Source of the DNA: Owenia fusiformis
Taxonomy: Eukaryota; Annelida; Polychaeta; Sabellida; Oweniidae
Reading direction: 5' to 3'
Length of the DNA stretch: 64,000 nucleotides
Assembly (NCBI GenBank): GCA_903813345.2
Contig: CAIIXF020000012.1
Span: 32,370,501 to 32,434,500, forward strand
Under the pieces are notes generated by a model. The model saw only the letters and a program-made list of their open reading frames with translations. It had not been told where the DNA came from and did not search any database. Position 1 is the first letter of the stretch; each line of letters begins with the position of its first letter. Shown piece by piece: positions 46,203 to 58,900 of this stretch. The translations under genes were made by a program, and so were the position numbers.

Positions 46203-49200
46203 CTATGTACCAAATCTGAAATATCTCATGTTAATGCACGGAGATATCCAACCGAACCCAGGTCCGGTTGGACACGAAAATATCACATTTCTACTGTCAA
46301 ACATAAACAGTATTACGGCAGACGAATCAACAAGATTCGAATGTTTAATAGATGAGATGCGCTTAAACGAAGTCCATGTAGCTGGTATATGTGAGGTTGG
46401 ACAAATTGCAAATGAAACTATCAAAAAGGATTACGATATTTTTGACTATCACCCGCCAATATACATTAGCGAGGGGAGGGGATTGATGGTCTACATAAAA
46501 AACAATATTTTCTTTAAAAAATGCCCGGATCTTGGCACTAAAAAACACAACTGTGCAACGATATGGTTTGAACTATGTGTGAATCATCAAAATATTTTCT
46601 ACGCGCTGACATATAAATCGCCTAATATGAGTGTTGATTAAAATAACCAATTTTTCACCTCTTTATCGAGGGACATCGAAACCGTGCAAAGAAAACAACC
46701 TACAGCTGTTCTTTTAAACGGCGATTACAATAGCAAACACTTTAGCTGGAACGAGCACAATTCAGCTAATAACACAGCGGGTACTCAACTTTATAACCTC
46801 ATAACTAATTTTGGACTTACTCAGCTTGTTACCGAGCCTACCAGAATAAGACCGACTTCAATGTCATGCATTGATCTTTCAATATGTGATTCCCCGGGAC
46901 TAGTCGAAATGACTAAAGTACTCACACCTATCGGTAACTCAGATCATTGTTGTGTTCTAACGAGATTAACTACTGGTCTAACCAGGGAGCAGTCAACTAA
47001 GCGAACTAAGTGGTATTATGACAAAGTTAATCGCACTGTTTTGAATGAAGCTATTTGTAACTCCCACCTTCAAAATATTCCGGAAGGAAATGCAAACATA
47101 GATCAAAAAGTCAACGAGTTTACTGAGATTCTTTTCAGCATTTTTCAGAAACATATACCAAATAAAACCAGGAGGAAAAGAGAATCGGATAGACCTTGGT
47201 TTGATGACACAATTAAACATGAAATTAATGTTCGAAAAAGACTATATGCACAATTTAAAATTTCAAAAAACGAAATTGATTATCAACTTTACAAAACCCA
47301 ATTGCTAGTAGTAAACGATTTAGTGAAACAGAAAAAACTTGACTACGACAATAATGTTACGGAAAGCGTTCTCAGTTCCGAAATTACATCCAAATCTTAC
47401 TGGTCGCTTATTAAACAACTCCTTGGTAAACGTTTTTGCAATTCCTTCCCCGCAATGTTTGACCTCGAAAAAAATACCCCAGTACATAGCAACCTAGGTA
47501 AGGCTAACCTGTTTCTCGAACATTTTGTTTCCAAATATTCCAATGAAATAACTGTGATGGAAAGGCCCTTTCCAAGCAGAACTCAATTATATATGCAAGA
47601 ATTTGAAATTTCCCCACAAATGATTGTGGAAAGTATAATGGAATTAAAACGTGGAAAATCAGCCGGACATGACCAAATCACAAATGAAATGTTAAAATTA
47701 GCAAGTGACCCCCTCGCCATTCCATTATCAAAACTTTTTAATTCGATTCTCACTTCCAAGACTTTTCCTTCAAAATGGAAAGAAGGAGTTGTTTGTCCTA
47801 TCCATAAAAAAGATGACAAATCTCTAATAAAAAATTATCGGCCTGTAACTTTACTTTGTACAATGTCTAAACTTTTTGAAAAAATAGTAAATTGTAAACT
47901 GATGACCCACTTGACATCAAATAACCTAATTTATGAAATGCAATCTGGATTTCTTAAAGAACACAACACTCAACTTCAACTAACTGCTATAACAAACTAC
48001 ATTCTTCAAAATTTTGAAAATGGTCTCGATGTTCGAGCAATATTTTTGGACATTCAATCAGCCTTCGACAAAGTCCCTCATGTACTCCTTCTTCAGAAAA
48101 TCAAATCCTACGGTATCCCAAAATCACTAATTGACCTTTTTCAATCTTACCTCACAAACAGAACAATTAAAATTAAGATCAATGATGAATTATCTAGGTC
48201 AAGTAAAGTCGGTCAAATCAACTCTGGAGTCCCCCAAGGCTCAATATGGGGACCGATTTTCTTTTTGTTATATCTAAATGACATAACAGACGATTTAAAC
48301 TCTAAATGTTTTATCTATGCGGATGACACGTCACTTTTTTGTCCGGTTGACCCAATAAATCACCATACAGATAGCCAAGTTCTTCAAGATGACTTAATTC
48401 ATATCCAAATGTGGTCCCAGAAATGGGGACTAACTTTCGCACCACAAAAAAGTCACGAGTTGATCTTTAAAACAAATAGACCAATTGAGAGAACATATCC
48501 TAAGTTTGTTTTCAACGACACTCCAATAGATCAAATTAAACATCATAAGCACCTCGGGCTAATTCTTGATGAAAAGTTAACTTTTAAAACCCATATTGAA
48601 TATCTAGAAGGTAAGGTTCAAAAATTATTAAATCCACTTATGGCACTTAAGCATAGATTAAATTCCAAACACCTGGAAAAAATTTACTCTTCCTTTATCC
48701 TGTCACATCTGGACTATTGCGATATCATTTATGACGCTGCTCCAGCTACCAGCCTAGCCCAGTTAGACAAGCTACATTATAGGGCAGCTGTTATTTGTTC
48801 TGGTGTTATGCAAGGAGCAAGCACAGAAAAAACCCTTGAAATATTAAATTGGGATAAGCTTCAAAATAGACGGGATGATCATAAATTGCGCGTTATGTTC
48901 AAGATTCAAAACAATTCGGCACCATCTTACGTTAAACGGATTTTCGAACGATATAAATCACCTCAGACGCGAGTTCTTAGAACAACCAACGACTACAAAT
49001 TACCAGCCTCAATTAGTAAAAAAATGGAAACGGGAACAGTTTGCTCAATGATAACCTTGTGGAACCGTCTTCCTAGAGACCATAAGGAAACAAACAGCTT
49101 CTCACTTTTCAAAAAACAACTAAGCGATCATCTCACTAATAACATGGAACCTACAATTTCAACCTCCTACATACAGAATCTTGATAGAAAAGACGAAGTT

Positions 49201-49754
49201 ATACTAAATAAGATAAGAGTAAATCGATATTTTAAATCCGATCTTTATGACCATAATTTCTCTTTCATTAACGATCCATATTGTGACTGTGGAGCTCGAG
49301 AGACAGCACAACATAAACTCTTGTCCTGCCCTCTGAGAGAAACAAATGCGCTAGCGGTGGTTAAACGTGAACTAAACTTAGATGTTACCAAATACAAAAC
49401 ATTAAAAAATAAGACAAATTTCCTACTTTTTGGCGACAAGGATCTGACAAATGAAAACAATTCCAAAATCTTTAAGGCAGTTATAAATTTTATTAAACAC
49501 AATTAAACAATCAAAACAGTAATTCAATTTCAGGGCACCAACGGGGGTACAGGCAGGCAGTAAAACAGATTGTATTTAAATTTTATATATTTTTATACTA
49601 ACTATGAATATGACTCAATAACATTATATTGTATTTAAATTCACTTAAAGCGGCAGTAGAAATGCCCTTTATGGGCGATTACGCCGTGATTACAATGTAA
49701 ATTTATTTAATGATTTAAAGAAATAAATGAGTATTTATTAAAAAAAATAAAAAA

Positions 49755-51920
49755 TTAATAAAAACGCACCGCTCACTTTTCAAAACTGGCTCCAATTTGG
49801 AGCCAGTTTGCAAATCAGCTCGCCCCATATGCCAAATGCTATGTAGGTACAATCTGGTAACTGGAAATCACGAAATACTATCTCACGATTATTGTTATGT
49901 GCATTATGCATGTTATTCTCGTATAATTTGTATGAAAATGAGAAAAAACTGAAAAATACATAAAATTGTAATATATTTAAAGATTTTTTGCAAAAAGTCA
50001 TTTTAAGCCAAAACTATGAGAGAAAAATCAATTCTAAGTAAAAATATCGATGAATTAGATCATGTTCACCAAATCAGAACAGATTATGCATTGCATTTCC
50101 GTTTAATAAAAACTCACCGCTCATTTTTCAAAACTGGCTCCAACTTGGAGCAAGTTTACAAATCAGCTCGCTCCATCTAACACAAGCTATGTAGGGACAA
50201 TCTAGCAACTGGGAATCACGGGATACTGTCTCACGATCATTTCTATGTGCATTATGCATCTTATTCTCGTATTATTTGCGTGAAAATGAGAAAAAACAGA
50301 AACAGATTATGCATGCAGTGATCTTGAGACAGTATCCCGTGATTCCCAGTTGCTAGATTGTCCCTACATAGCTTGTGTAAGATGGAGCGAGCTGATTTGT
50401 AAACTGGCTCCAAGTTGGAGCCAGTTTTGAAAAATGAGTGGTGCGTTTTTATTAAACGGAAATGCAATGCATAATCTGTTCTGATTTAGTGAACGTGATC
50501 TAATTCATCGATATTTTTACTTAGAAATGAATTTTCTCTCATAGTTTTGGCTTGAAATGACTTTTGCAAAAAATCTTGAAATAAGTTACAATTTTACGTA
50601 TTTTTCAGTTTTTTTCTCATTTTCATGCAAATAATACGAGAATAAGATGCATAATGCACATAGAAATGATCGTGAGACAGTATCCCGTGATTCCCAGTTT
50701 CTAGATTGTCCCTACATAGCTTGTGTTAGACGGAGCGAGCTGATTTGTAAACTGGCTCCAAGTTGGAGCCAGTTTTGAAAAATGAGCGGTGCGTTTTTAT
50801 AAAACGGAAATGCAATGCATAATCTGTTCTGATTTAGTGAACATGATCTAATTCATCGATATTTTTACTTCGACTTCAATTTTCTCTTATAGTTTTGACT
50901 TGAAATGACTTTTTGCAAAAAATCTTGAAATAGGTTACAATTTAACGTATTTTTCAGTTTTTTCTCATTTTCAGGCCAATTATACGCGAATAAGATGCAT
51001 AATTCACATAGAAATAATCGTGAGACAGTATCCCGTGATTCCCAGTTGCTAGATTGCCCCTACATAGCTTGTGTAAGATGGAGCGAGCTGATTTGTAAAC
51101 TGGCTCCAAGTTGGAGCCAGTTTTGAAAAATGAGCGGTGCGTTTTTATTTTACGGAAATGCAATGCATAATCTGTTCTGATATAGTGAACGTGATATAAT
51201 TCATCGATATTTTTACTTAGAAATAAATTTTCTCTCATAGTTTTGGCTTGAAATGACTTTTTGCAAAAAATCTTGAAATAAGTTCGGTTTTACGTATTTT
51301 TCAGTTTTTTCTCATTTTCATGCAAATTATACGAGAATAAGGTGCATAATGCACATAGAAATGATCGTGAGACAGTATCCCGTGATTCCCAGTTGGTAGA
51401 TTGTCCCTACATAGCTTGTGTAAGATGGAGCGAGCTGATTTGTAAACTGGCTCCAAGTTGGAGCCAGTTTTGAAAAATGAGCGGTGCGTTTTTATAAAAC
51501 GGAAATGCAATTCATAATCTGTTCTGATTTAGTGAACATGATCTAATTCATCGATATTTTTACTTCGACTTCAGTTTTCTCTTATAGTTTTGACTTGAAA
51601 TGACTTTTTGCAAAAAATCTTGAATTATGTTATAATTTTACATATTTTTCAGTTTTTCCTTATTTTCATGCAGATTATACGAGAATAAGATGCATAATCC
51701 ACATCAAAATGATCGGGAGACAGTATCTCGTAATTCCCAGTGGCTAGATTGTCCGTTAATAGCTTGTGTTTAATGGTACGAGCTGATTTGAAAACTGGCT
51801 CCAAATATGAGCCAGTTTTGAAAAATGAGCGGTGCGTTTTTATTAAACAGAAATACAATGCATAATATTTTTGGAATTGATGAACGTGATCAAATTCATC
51901 GATATCCATGCTTAGAATTC
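49755..51920. repeat. 349-bp tandem units of the foldback arms, inverting near 50295
   Basis: Each unit contains ACTGGCTCCAAGTTGGAGCC, itself a near-palindrome, plus CGTGAGACAGTATCCCGTGA and GCATAATCTGTTCTGATTTA. Anchors fall near 49787 and 50131 (one orientation) and 50404, 50753, 51102, 51450 and 51790 (the other). Short ORFs repeated through it (containing SNLEPVYKSARSILHKLC) are repeat shadows. Confidence 0.85.
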
Positions 51921-51984
51921 AATTTACCCGTATGGTTTTGCAAAAATATGACAATACAAACTGTATTCAAAAGCCATCTTCTGC

Positions 51985-52275
51985 AGTACGTCAGTAAGTA
52001 AGAAGCCAGTTTTAAAAGCCGGCTTCTTGGTGACTCCAGAAGCCGGCTTCTGTTGTCCTTCAGAAGCCGGTTTTTAAAAGCCGGCTTCTTGTTGACTGTA
52101 GAAGCCGGCTTCTGTAGTACGTAAGAAGCCAGTTTGTAAAAGCCGGCGTCTTGGTGACTCTAGAAGCCGGCTTCTGTTGTCCTTCAGAAGCCGGCTTTTA
52201 AAAGCCGGCTTCTTGGTGACTCCAGAAGCCGGCTTCTGTAGTACGTAAGAAGCCAGTTTGTAAAAGCGGTTTTTG
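51985..52275. repeat. AGAAGCCGGCTTCT palindrome array, right end of the foldback element
   Basis: Alternating AAAGCCGGCTT and AGAAGCCGGCTTCT palindromes at about 20-40-bp spacing. The matching array at the left end is 35235-35400. The GC content is far above the surroundings. Confidence 0.85.
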
Positions 52276-52299
52276 CCTTCGAGTACTTCTGTAATTTTC

Positions 52300-52849
52300 A
52301 CGGCCTATTCGCGCAATAGCAAAAATAAAGTCACGGCGCGATGACTATTCCCCCAGTGTATTAAATGCTTATGTCATTTATGAAAGAAACGATAAAAACA
52401 GCTACTAGTATGTTTGAAAATTAAGTGTAGGGTATTTGCATGCAAGTTTCCAGAGGACTAAAAGAGTACAATTAATATTTAACTAGCTACAAGAGACAAT
52501 TGTGATATTAAGCTGCGTTATCCAAAGTGCCCTTGCAAAAGATTCAATCTACAACTTGCGCATTCTCAACTCAGAAACCGATTTCAGTCCTAAAAAATAA
52601 AACTTAAAGGAAAATACAAATTGATAAAATATGTGACAAAGGAAAACAACACAGATTGATGAAAATTATGATACAGGTATAAGGATCTTTAAGTATATTT
52701 AAGTTAAAGGGAGCCTAAAGGGTTCTTGTGCCATGCTCACCTACACGGGAATTTTAAAAATGCAAATACAAGTGTATCATTCGTATCACCCACACGGGAA
52801 ATTTGAAATGTAATTTACGAGTGCATTATCCGTAGTTGGCGTAGTCAAT
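52300..52849. other. No gene seen
   Basis: Plain AT-rich sequence between the foldback element and the 132-bp satellite. Confidence 0.5.
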
Positions 52850-54410
52850 TTACTATCATGTATTTAGTTCAATAAAATACCCGTAGCAGACGTAGATATA
52901 CATACGGTGGATCACGTGGTTATTTTCAATAAAATACCCGTAGCAGACGTACAGATGTACCTAGGGTGGACCCTACAGTGTGTATGTATACCTATAGACT
53001 TATGTTTTGATGTAGCAAGCGTAGTTGGCGTAGTAAATATACTAGCAGACGTAGACATACCTAGGGTGGGCCCTACAGTGTGCATGCATACCTATAGACC
53101 CCTGTTTTGGTGTAGCAAGCGTAGTTGGCGTAGTCAACATACTATCATGTGGTTATTTGCAATAAAATACCCGTAGCAGACGTAGCTATACCTAGGGTGG
53201 ACCATGACAGTGTGTATGTATACCTAGAGACCAATGTTTTGGTGTAGCAAGCGTAGTTGGCGTAGTCAACATACTATTATGTGGTTATTTTCAATAAAAT
53301 ACCCGTAGCAGACGTAGCTATACCTAGGGTGGACCATGAGAGTGTGTATGTATACCTATAGACCAATGTTTTGGTGTAGCAAGCGTAGTTGGCGTAGTCA
53401 ACACACTATTATGTGGTTATTTGCAATAAAATACCCGTAGCAGACGTAGCTGTACCTAGGGTGGACCATGCCAGTGTGTATGTATACCTATAGACCAATG
53501 TTTTGGTGTAGCAAGCGTAGTTGGCGTAGTCAACATACTATCATGTGGTTATTTTCAATAAAATACCCGTAGCAGACGTAGCTATACCTAGGGTGGACCA
53601 TGACAGTGTGTATGTATACCTATAGACCACTGATTTGGTGTAGCAAGCGTAGTTGGCGTAGTCAACATACTATCATGTGGTTATTTGCAATAAAATACCC
53701 GTAGCAGACGTAGCTATACCTAGGTTGGACCATGACAGTGTGTATGTATACCTAGAGACCAATGTTTTGGTGTAGCAAGCGTAGTTGGCGTAGTCAACAT
53801 ACTATCATGTGGTTATTTTCAATAAAATACCCGTAGCAGACGTAGCTATACCTAGGGTGGAGCATGACAGTGTGTATGTATACCTATAGACCAATGTTTT
53901 GGTGTAGCAAGCGTAGTTGGCGTTGTCAACATACTATGATCTGGTTATTTTCAATAAAATACCCGTAGCAGACGTAGGTACACCTAGGGTGGGCCCTACA
54001 GTGTGTATGCTTGTTTTGGTGTAGCAAGCGTAGTTTGCGTAGTCAACATACTATGATCTGGTTATGTTAAAAAAATACCCGTAGCAGACGTAGTTATACC
54101 TAGTCTGGACCCTACAGGGTGTATGCTTGTTTTGGTGTAGCAAGCGTAGTTTGCGTAGTCAACATACTATGATCTGGTTATGTTAAAAAAATACCCGTAG
54201 CAGACGTAGTTATACCTAGTCTGGACCCTACAGGGTGTATGCTTGTTTTGGTGTAGCAAGCGTAGTTTGCGTAGTCAACATACTATGATCTGGTTATTTT
54301 CAATAAAATACCCGTAGCAGACGTAGGTACACCTAGGGTGGGCCCTACAGTGTGTATGCATACCTATAGACTCATGTTTTGGTGTAGTTGGCGTAGTCAA
54401 CATAAGTAGT
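52850..54410. repeat. 132-bp satellite array, about 12 copies
   Basis: Units carry GTAGCAAGCGTAGTTGGCGT, then CAATAAAATACCCGTAGCAG and CCTAGGGTGGACC. Toward the right end some units are shortened by about 25-30 bp, and a CTATGATCTGG variant replaces CTATCATGTGG. CGTAG recurs several times within a unit, so the satellite has an internal shorter rhythm. Confidence 0.9.
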
Positions 54411-54439
54411 AGGATTTTTGGTCCCATGAGGCCAGGCTG

Positions 54440-54700
54440 GTCACTAGGCTGGTCATCTAAAACCGGAAGTTAGCCATTTTGACAGGAAGTCAGCCATTTT
54501 GACCGGAAGTCAGCCATTTTAACCGGAAGTCAGTCATTTCGAATCTCCTGGCAGGAAGTCAGCCATTTCGAATTCTGTCTGGGCAAGTTGATGACATCAT
54601 AGCGGATGTTCAGCCATTTTGAATCTGTCTGGGTAAGAAGGTGACATCATAGCGGAAGTGAGGCATCTTTTCAATCGGCCTGGGCAGGTTTTCAATCGGA
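54440..54700. repeat. Short tandem repeat, CCGGAAGTCAGCCATTTTGA type
   Basis: Six or so units of 18-22 bp, later units diverging and separated by TCTGGGCAAG-type spacers. Confidence 0.75.
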
Positions 54701-55968
54701 AGTTAGATATAAGCGCTCTGATTGGTCAATTTTAATCACGTGACCTCGCTGTGATTGGTCAATTTATAAGCCACGTGACCCGGTACTTATTAGCCTCTAT
54801 GGGTTTAATAACATGGGTTAATGGGCAATAAATGTCTCATTAACATTGATGGATGGTTTATCATGAATTTATAATCTAGCTTCAGCCCGCACTTACGGTA
54901 CAATCCTAGCAATTTGATGAGAAGGTTGACAGCTGTAAGTCGTAAAAAAGGAATAATCAAACTCATAAACCCAACTTCGATTACCGAGTTCGAAACGGCC
55001 GTTAAGCAGTCCCAGTATATATAAAGACAGATTAACTTATCTGTTACAACATTAAATGCTTAATTACTAACGAGTATTGTATTGTATTGTATTGTAGTAA
55101 CGCTTAGTTATAGCAGATACATGTAGTAGAATGAATAAAACTCAGAGGGTCAAGTCATGATTTCACTAGAATTCGTGACAGAAAAGTATATGATTATCAC
55201 TGATTAAACATATCATTGATATTAATATACTCTGATTTACAAGTAGGAATTAGACATAGGATGCATTTCAAACCTTCAGATTATTGCTCTGGTAAGTACT
55301 TTATTGATTTTAGTTTGATCAGATAAAGCTTCTCTGCACATGTGCAACAGGATGTTATGACCAGGAGATCAGCCCTGTTTGGGCATACTCTATTATCTTT
55401 TAAATTCTCTTATAAACTCTGCCTAGACACGTTAAAATAATCTTAATTCACAATTTAATATTTAAGACATATTTCATTTGCTCGCTTCAGGAAAGTGGAC
55501 TCGTCCAGTACACACGGTCAGTATTGTAAATTTATATGACTTATTTTTAAGGTATCAGGCCAAAATGAAAGAGTTTAACCTGTTTCACCTTTCCAACTAT
55601 TTGGACTGATCCTACATTATAAATATCTCGGAACAAAATAATAGTGTTCTTTTACAGTTGAAGTTTGACAATACCGGATCTAAGAATATAGAGAGAATAA
55701 TATTTCAATAATATTTGGATATAAATATTATATACGAAGATTGGTGAAACAAAATTCATAATCAACAGACACAGAAGGAATATCATTCATTTTGAAATAA
55801 ATGGTAGGTATGGGGGCAAATCCAATGTTTAAAGTATAATACATAGAAATATCAACGAATAAAGTAAAATATACTATTATTATGTCAAGATAAAGTATTT
55901 ACATACATGATACATTACAATCGTACTTGTGTTATTGTAAATTAAACTTTTACAGTTACAGGATCAAG
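54701..55968 (+). other. Upstream region of the polymerase gene
   Basis: Contains a direct repeat (ATTGGTCAATTT at about 54721 and 54755), a TATA box (55018-55025), an ATTGT microsatellite (55075-55094) and a donor-like CTCTG|GTAAGT at about 55290. With the TTTTACAG acceptor at about 55948-55955, a non-coding first exon of about 55050-55291 is possible. Nothing else is seen. Confidence 0.45.
55018..55025 (+). promoter_or_regulatory. TATA box, candidate promoter of the polymerase gene
   Basis: TATATAAAG-type element in CAGTATATATAAAGACAG. It is the only clear TATA motif between the satellites and the first coding exon. Confidence 0.45.
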
Positions 55969-58900
55969 ATGCCTGCTGCACATACAAGTTACAAATGTCA
56001 GTATTGCGACAAGGAATATCGCCATTTAACACATTTATCAAGACATAGAAGGACTGAACACGCTCAGCAAAAGTCATCATATCAGTGTGATTCATGTCAA
56101 AAATCATTTACATACAGTCATGACCTTAAACGTCACAAGAAAATACACGAAAGGTCCAATTATGAATGCGGAATATGTAGTAGGAAATTTAACAGAAAAG
56201 ACAACTTAAAAAATCATATGGAGACACACGATGTCAATCAGTATGGAGCAGGAGTGGATACATCGTCAAAAGGTAACTTAGATACTGAACCAATTATACA
56301 AGTGCCATCTACATCATACGGTGATTCGACTCAAAACGTCAACTCAAACGAGGATGAGCCAATGGAGACAGAAACTTCAAATACGTCAGAAGATGAAATG
56401 TGTGACTTTGACGATGAAGCATTGAAGGGAACACTACTTGTTAAAAACATCAATGCGAATGGACTCTCTAGATTTGATCCTTTGCGTTTTCTAAAGGAAA
56501 AAGAGGATAAAGTTAAATCAATATTACAAAAACAAATGAAGAAGAAGGGTGGCATAAAATGGTATGCTTCCATTATGGTTCAATTTAAAAAGCAAAAGAT
56601 GGAAGAGACTGAATTAGCATGGCCTCATTTCAGAGGTCATTGTCAAATAGCCTTAAAACGAGGGGACCTTGACGAATCCTGGAAAGATAGTGTCAAGAAA
56701 ATATATGATTCTTTCATTTCCTACCAGAGGGAGGGTAGTTCATGGATATTAGACTTTGTCATTCATCTGCGTCTTCATATAGCACAATGGAAACCCCTGA
56801 GAGGTAGTAGCTATATTCCAACACCAGTCCGATTAAGGAATAAACGTGCCATAGTCAATGTACAGAATAGAGATAAGATGTGTTTCCTGTGGGCTATTTT
56901 ATCAGCGCTTCACCCTAAACAAGAGCATGCATCTCGCGTTCAAAAGTATAAACAATATCAATCAAGTTTGGACATGACAGGAATAGAATATCCAGTGAAA
57001 ATTGGCGACATCCCTACATTTGAGAGAAACAATAATATCTCTATTAATCTGTTTGGTTATGATGGGACAACATTTCCAATTCATATCACTTCGAACCGTT
57101 TTGACAAGCATGTGGATCTACTTTTGTTATCGAACCAGAGACAGTCTCACTATTGTTGGATTAAGGACTTAAATAGACTATTGTATGAAACCGCTCCTGG
57201 CAATAGAAAACGTCATTTTTGCCCCTATTGTCTACATGGATTCACCAAAGCTTCTTTACTGGAGTCTCACATTGACTATTGTCAAATACACGGACCACAG
57301 AAGATAGAAATGCCATCAGAAGAAGATAAATGGCTTTATTACAACAACATAGAGAAACAACTTAAGGCACCATGGATTGTATATTCTGACTTTGAGGCCG
57401 CCACTGAGAAAGTCCAAGGTTGTCAACCCAACCCAAGTCATTCGAATACTCAAAAGATGACTAAACACAACCCATCGGGGTTTGCCTACAAAGTAGTCGG
57501 ACCCACTGAAGACCTTACAAAACCAACGGTTGTGTATAGTGGTGAAGATGTGACAGACACCTTTATTGAACATATGGTTAAAGTGCAAGATAGGATCGAC
57601 CAATGGTACAGGCATGAACAAAAGCCTCTCAGAATGCAACCCGGGGATTTGAATTCTTTTAACAATGCTGTGAACTGCCACATCTGTAAAAAACCAATGG
57701 GCGATGATAGAGTGAGGGACCACGATCATGTGACAGGTGGGATACTTTATATTACAAATGCTCCATTTCATAGTTTTATACATTTAGTTTGATGATAACC
57801 AACATTTTCATTCTAAATCATTGTTTCCAGGTCGCTTCAGAGGAGCTGTACATAGTACATGTAACGTCAATTTCCGGTTCAGAGGCAAAATTCCAGTTGT
57901 CTTCCATAATCTAAAGGTATGATATACACTGCCAAAATAACTCCATGCTAAATCAGCGCTAATCTTTTTTCGCGCTAATTTAGCGCCGATTTGGTACAGA
58001 ATTGGTACAAATAATGTTTGTGTGGAATTAGCGCTAATAAATCAGTACCAAATCAGTACAAACCTCAGTTAGTGCGAAATCAGCACTAACTTAGCAGTGC
58101 TAATTTAGTGCTAAGTTAGTGCTGATTTAGCACTAACAAAACTTATATTTTTTTGACTATTATTACAGTATTATTGATTGATTTAAGCAATATTGATATT
58201 ACTTATTTAGAGTTTGAAATATTTTATTATATAATAACATTTATTATTGTGATTTCTTCATTGAGTTTGACATCTTAGGGAAATCCCTGGGAAATCCCCT
58301 TGAACTTTTGACCTATGACGTCACACATTCTATGACTCATACAGGAAGTTTGAGAAGCCACATATTTTAAATTTTGATTTCTGTGCCAGTCTCTGCCATC
58401 TGTCTGCAAATTTCACTTGTAAGTATATATTTGATTGTTATGTTATAAATAAATGAGCATATGTTAGGTGCACCTATTATGTAGAAGACTTTCAAATACC
58501 AGATAGGCTCTGTGGGATAGGCTAGGGTGAAATTCAAAGATAAAAATGAATTCAGGAGGAATTGAAAAAAAATTTCAAAGTCACTGAAAGTCTTGTCTTA
58601 AAAGTCCAAGGCATAGGCTAGTTCTTTGGAGTTTTTAAAAAAATATATTTATAATCTGCAATGCACAAAGTCTTCTGAATGAAGCCAGACATTGGCCAAA
58701 ATCCTGGCCAAAATGTAATTTCTGAATGATTTCAGCCTAAAAGATCATTTTCTTTTATCTTTTATCGGCAATGCATTTCTAGGCTACCTTTTTATTTTAT
58801 AGACTTGATGTTGGCATTGGTCAGGTGTTGGTATATCATGAGGAGTGAAGGCAGTGAAGAATACAATAATAACATAATCAATGGATGGATGGCCATGTAT

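Larger units (their letters stand above)
37145..49506 (+). pseudogene. LINE ORF2: 2A-like leader, APE endonuclease, reverse transcriptase
   Basis: The 5' part is 37145-37492 and the 3' part resumes at 46207 after the LTR element. Excluding the insert and one 4-bp target copy, the frame is continuous. The N-terminal part is rich in hydrophobic segments and leads to GDIQPNPGP (about 46240-46266), a 2A-like motif with Gln in place of the usual Glu. The endonuclease has NINSITA, NGDYN and SDHC. A TAA at 46639-46641 interrupts it. The RT part (46684-49506) has KSAGHDQITNEMLK, AFDKVPH, SGVPQGSIWGP and the catalytic FIYADD, and a C-terminal CxC...H...C cluster near CDCGARETAQHKL. One nonsense codon plus the insertion make it inactive. 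Confidence 0.85.
35963..49754 (+). mobile_element. CR1/L2-type LINE, 5'-truncated, interrupted by an LTR element
   Basis: Inserted in a 349-bp unit of the foldback element and flanked by the 10-bp duplication TTAATAAAAA (35953-35962, 49755-49764). It starts in the end of an ORF1-like frame, has a spacer, then an endonuclease/reverse-transcriptase ORF2, and ends in an A-rich tail (TATTAAAAAAAATAAAAAA). Without the LTR element it is about 5.1 kb. The structure is that of a target-primed retrotransposon. Assignment to CR1/L2 rests on the APE-type endonuclease, RT style and 2A-like motif. Confidence 0.85.
35207..52291. mobile_element. Foldback element with 349-bp repeat arms, host of the LINE
   Basis: Ends GAGTCGAAGGCAAA (left, near 35213) and the complement of TTTTGCCTTCGAGTACTTCT (right) are inverted. 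Both are followed inward by arrays of the palindrome AGAAGCCGGCTTCT (35235-35400 and 51990-52270) and then by units of about 345-349 bp holding ACTGGCTCCAACTTGGAGCC. Units at 35400-35962 and 49755-50290 run one way, and units at 50300-51920 run the other, so the centre of symmetry is near 50295. TAATTTTC flanks both sides (35199-35206, 52292-52299), an 8-bp target duplication. Without the LINE the element is about 3.3 kb. No transposase. Confidence 0.8.

Noticed and set aside
46228-46641. Separate short endonuclease gene
   Set aside because: The following RT ORF is in the same frame 14 codons later. A single TAA splits one ORF2.
50261-51909. Repeated minus-strand ORFs with a shared SARSILHKLC wording
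   Set aside because: They recur once per 349-bp unit of the foldback arms with different ends and no domain. Repeat artefact and not a gene family.
57316-57783. Minus-strand ORF of 155 codons in the polymerase gene
   Set aside because: Antisense to the exonuclease/HNH region, which has strong motif support on the plus strand.
57737-57792. Stop codon at 57790 as the end of a short zinc-finger protein
   Set aside because: The frame after 57736 loses all similarity, while splicing at the GTGGGA donor to 57831 continues the HNH-like motif and then the polymerase. Intron retention could still produce the short form.
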